Below, one piece after another: positions 62,197 to 64,000 of a stretch of 64,000 nt of DNA. Both the position numbers and the translations under genes were made by a program. This DNA comes from Pseudomonas putida (GTDB taxonomy: Bacteria; Pseudomonadota; Gammaproteobacteria; Pseudomonadales; Pseudomonadaceae). Location of the stretch: assembly GCF_002906855.1 (NCBI RefSeq), contig NZ_MINI01000038.1, positions 1,798,001 through 1,862,000 on the forward strand, in the 5' to 3' direction. How positions within the stretch are numbered: position 1 is the first letter of the stretch; the number at the start of each line of letters is the position of its first letter. The notes beneath the pieces were generated by a model. That model made no database searches and was not told the origin of the DNA. It was given only the letters and a program-made list of their open reading frames with translations.

Positions 62197-63168
62197 ATGC
62201 AAATTGCCCTGGCCCCCATGGAGGGGCTGGTCGACAACATCCTGCGCGACGTCCTGACCCGAGTGGGCGGCATCGATTGGTGCGTCACCGAGTTCATCCG
62301 CGTGTGCGACCGCCTGCTGCCAGCGTCCTCGTTCGACAAGCTCGCCCCTGAGCTTCGCCAGGGTGCCCGCACGGCCGCTGGCGTGCCGATGCGCGTGCAG
62401 TTGTTGGGCTCGGACCCGGTATGCCTGGCGGAGAACGCCGCGTTGGCCTGCGAACTGGGCGCGCCGGTAATCGACCTGAACTTTGGCTGCCCGGCCAAGA
62501 CCGTGAACAAGTCGCGTGGCGGCGCGGTGCTGCTCAAGGAGCCGGAGCTGTTGCATGCCATCGTCCGTGAAGTGCGCCGCGCGGTGCCGGCGCATATCCC
62601 GGTCACGTCCAAGATGCGCCTGGGCTTCGACAGCCCGTATGGGGCGCTGGACTGTGCCACGGCCTTGGCCGAAGGCGGCTCGGCGCACCTTGTGGTGCAT
62701 GCGCGGACCAAGGTTGAAGGTTACAAGCCACCCGCTCACTGGGAGTGGGTGGCGCGGGTGCAGGATGTGGTCCGGGTGCCGGTGTTCGCCAACGGTGAAA
62801 TCTGGACCGTCGACGACTGGCGGCGTTGCCGCGAGGTCAGCGGTGCTGAAGACATCATGCTGGGGCGCGGGCTGGTGTCACGCCCGGACCTGGCCTTGCA
62901 GATCGCTGCCGCGCGCGACGGGCACGAATACCAGCCGATGAGCTGGGATGACTTGCTGCCGCTGCTGCGGGAGTTCTGGCGCCAGGCCCAGGCCAAGCTG
63001 TCGCCGCGCTATGCGCCGGGGCGGATGAAGCAGTGGCTGGCGATGCTGACCCGCAGTTATCCCGAGGCGGTGGTGCTGTTTGCCGAGTTGCGGCGTGAGG
63101 ATGATTGCGCGCGGATTAGTCGGTTGCTTGGGGTCGACGCGATCTCCTTCGAGTCTTGTGTCGCCTGA
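62197..63168 (+). CDS. dusC: tRNA-dihydrouridine(16) synthase DusC
   Basis: A 323-residue FMN enzyme that reduces U16 in tRNAs. It starts MQIALAPMEGLVDNILRDVL. The active-site Cys is in LNFGCPAKTVNKSRGGAVLL, where the conserved sequence favours DusC over DusA or DusB. HARTKVEGYKPPAHWEW, VFANGEIWTVDD and LGRGLVSRPDLA are FMN and tRNA-binding parts. It lies 50 bases after the thioesterase. Confidence 0.93.
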   Translation: MQIALAPMEGLVDNILRDVLTRVGGIDWCVTEFIRVCDRLLPASSFDKLAPELRQGARTAAGVPMRVQLLGSDPVCLAENAALACELGAPVIDLNFGCPAKTVNKSRGGAVLLKEPELLHAIVREVRRAVPAHIPVTSKMRLGFDSPYGALDCATALAEGGSAHLVVHARTKVEGYKPPAHWEWVARVQDVVRVPVFANGEIWTVDDWRRCREVSGAEDIMLGRGLVSRPDLALQIAAARDGHEYQPMSWDDLLPLLREFWRQAQAKLSPRYAPGRMKQWLAMLTRSYPEAVVLFAELRREDDCARISRLLGVDAISFESCVA

Positions 63169-63169
63169 T

Positions 63170-63281
63170 CCGGCCCTTTCGCGGGACAAGCACGCTCCTA
63201 CAGGATCACCGTAAACCTGAGGATTGTGCGCATCCTGCAGGAGCGGCGGTGCGGCGATCCGACTTGCCCCGCGAAAGGGCC
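63170..63281. repeat. Degenerate inverted pair of REP elements
   Basis: The left unit (63170-63204) is near consensus. The right unit (63234-63281) has about 16 extra bases splitting its core between GGAGCGG and CTTGCCCC. Outer ends GGCCCTTTCGCGGG and CCGCGAAAGGGCC are complementary. It separates dusC from hsp20. Confidence 0.7.
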
Positions 63282-63313
63282 ATCAGCTCCGAACAGATTT
63301 TTTCAGCTCTACC

Positions 63314-63341
63314 CTTGAAAGCTTTCCCGCCGACCCTATCT
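63314..63341 (+). promoter_or_regulatory. Sigma-32 heat-shock promoter of hsp20
   Basis: CTTGAAA, 13 bases, then CCCTATCT matches the sigma-32 pattern (CTTGAAA and CCCCATnT) with one mismatch. The predicted start at about 63347 gives a leader near 58 nt. Confidence 0.75.
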
Positions 63342-63346
63342 CTTGA

Positions 63347-63404
63347 GTGCGCGATGCCGAAGTCGGGTCGCGTAGTGACTTTACTTGCTGAATCTCAGGA
63401 GTTT
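63347..63404 (+). promoter_or_regulatory. ROSE-like RNA thermometer in the hsp20 leader
   Basis: In the RNA, TTGCTGA (63385-63391) can pair with TCAGGAG (63395-63401) around a 3-nt loop. This masks the Shine-Dalgarno and leaves a G-G mismatch at 63387/63399, the feature typical of ROSE elements. A second stem (CGATGCCGA / TCGGGTCG) is 5' of it. Short ROSE-like elements are known for ibpA in Pseudomonas. Confidence 0.7.
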
Positions 63405-63854
63405 ATGACCATGACTACCGCTTTCTCTCTCGCTCCACTGTTCCGTCATTCCGTTGGCTTCGATCGTTTCAATGACCTGTTCGAGTCCGCGGCACGCAAC
63501 GAGGCGGGTAGCAGCTACCCTCCCTACAACGTGGAAAAACATGGCGAGGACCACTATCGCATCGTAGTTGCCGCAGCCGGTTTCCAGGAGCAGGACCTCG
63601 ACCTGCAAGTCGAAAAAGGTGTTCTGACCGTCATCGGTGGCAAGCGCGAAAATGGCGCCGCTGAAGTGACCTACCTGCACCAGGGGATTGCCCAGCGCGC
63701 CTTCAAGCTGTCGTTCCGCCTGGCTGACCATATCGAGGTCAAGGCGGCGGGCCTGGCCAACGGCCTGCTCAGCATCGACCTGCTGCGCATCGTCCCGGAA
63801 GAGGCCAAGGCCAAACGCATCCCGATCAATGGCGACAAGCCTGCACTGAACTGA
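63405..63854 (+). CDS. ibpA: Small heat-shock protein Hsp20/IbpA
   Basis: A 149-residue holdase chaperone. It starts MTMTTAFSLAPLFRHSVGFDRFNDLFESA; the ATG six bases later at 63411 is better spaced from AGGAG and equally possible. The alpha-crystallin domain spans YPPYNVEKHGEDHYRIVVAAAG to GLLSIDLLRIVPEEAKAKRI, and contains AFKLSFRLADHIEV and the C-terminal IxI-type tail RIPING. It binds unfolding proteins for later refolding by DnaK/ClpB. Expression is probably set by the sigma-32 promoter and the leader thermometer. It ends at a terminator. Confidence 0.95.
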   Translation: MTMTTAFSLAPLFRHSVGFDRFNDLFESAARNEAGSSYPPYNVEKHGEDHYRIVVAAAGFQEQDLDLQVEKGVLTVIGGKRENGAAEVTYLHQGIAQRAFKLSFRLADHIEVKAAGLANGLLSIDLLRIVPEEAKAKRIPINGDKPALN

Positions 63855-63884
63855 TTCCGACGAACCCAGTTCAGCGGGATCAAA

Positions 63885-63912
63885 GAAAGGGCACCCTCGG
63901 GTGCCCTTTCTT
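63885..63912. terminator. Terminator between hsp20 and the EAL gene
   Basis: The 11-bp stem GAAAGGGCACC / GGTGCCCTTTC with loop CTCG; T-rich ends on both strands serve the two convergent genes. Confidence 0.88.
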
Positions 63913-63916
63913 CGTT

Positions 63917-64000
63917 TCAGTAATCCGCCGGTGCTTCCAGCAACATCTGCCTGAATTCCGGCAGCGGCAGTGGTCGGCTGTGCAGGTAGCCTTGGTACAG
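63917..64000 (-). CDS. 3' end of an EAL-domain protein gene
   Basis: The last 28 codons of a gene running off the right edge. The product ends LYQGYLHSRPLPLPEFRQML. QGY(L/F)xSRPLPxxEF is the usual C-terminal end of EAL cyclic-di-GMP phosphodiesterase domains. The domains before it are outside the window. Confidence 0.75.
   Translation of the reverse strand: MYQGYLHSRPLPLPEFRQMLLEAPADY

Overview
The window is from a Pseudomonas of the P. putida group. The conserved blocks fadE, comEC-exbBD-lpxK-kdsB-murB, rne/rluC-sppA, yceD-rpmF-plsX-fabDG-acpP-fabF-pabC-mltG-tmk-holB-tatD, moaA, tyrB, uvrB, gltX and hsp20 follow the pseudomonad order. The intergenic palindromes carry a core (GTAGGAGCGGGCTTG...CGCGAAGAGGCCGG) that matches the REP element known from P. 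putida. Coding regions are GC-rich with strong third-position GC bias, which also creates many long false ORFs on the opposite strand.

Region 1 (1-13.8 kb) is accessory and the least understood part. It holds an autotransporter and two genes for Ig-like-repeat proteins, all on the minus strand. Divergent from them is a plus-strand set: a ~1.6 kb-residue-scale protein of about 1,597 aa whose frame is broken at a run of nine G, a 956-aa relative and an AT-rich lipoprotein gene. The two large proteins share a conserved module present three times. A 21-nt motif is duplicated in the divergent promoter region, and a related sequence lies in a palindrome before the autotransporter. I do not recognise this system.

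Region 2 (13.8-27 kb) has a small PA2817-like protein, acyl-CoA dehydrogenase FadE, a glutathione S-transferase-like protein, the YadGH-type ABC exporter, a DUF2062 protein, ComEC, and a tightly overlapping envelope operon exbB-exbD-lpxK-(Trm112-like)-kdsB-phosphatase-murB.

Region 3 (27-44.4 kb) has RNase E with a long leader, diverging from rluC-HAD phosphatase-sppA, then maf, and the yceD-rpmF-plsX-fabD-fabG-acpP-fabF-pabC-mltG-tmk-holB-tatD run for fatty acid, peptidoglycan and DNA metabolism. pilZ, expected between holB and tatD, is absent.

Region 4 (44.4-51.5 kb) opens with a 0.9-kb gene-free stretch occupied by a large imperfect inverted repeat with short tandem repeats. It continues with a class V aminotransferase diverging from a TetR regulator, a stand-alone MoaA, a DUF4823 lipoprotein, a DUF1285 protein, a secreted cupin, an unusual deaminase-like protein and tRNA-Asn.

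Region 5 (51.5-64 kb) has tyrB, uvrB, an EmrAB-type efflux pair, gltX, a duplicated tRNA-Ala/tRNA-Glu cluster, a TetR/hydrolase/thioesterase/dusC set, a heat-shock-regulated hsp20 with a ROSE-like leader, and the 3' end of an EAL-domain gene.
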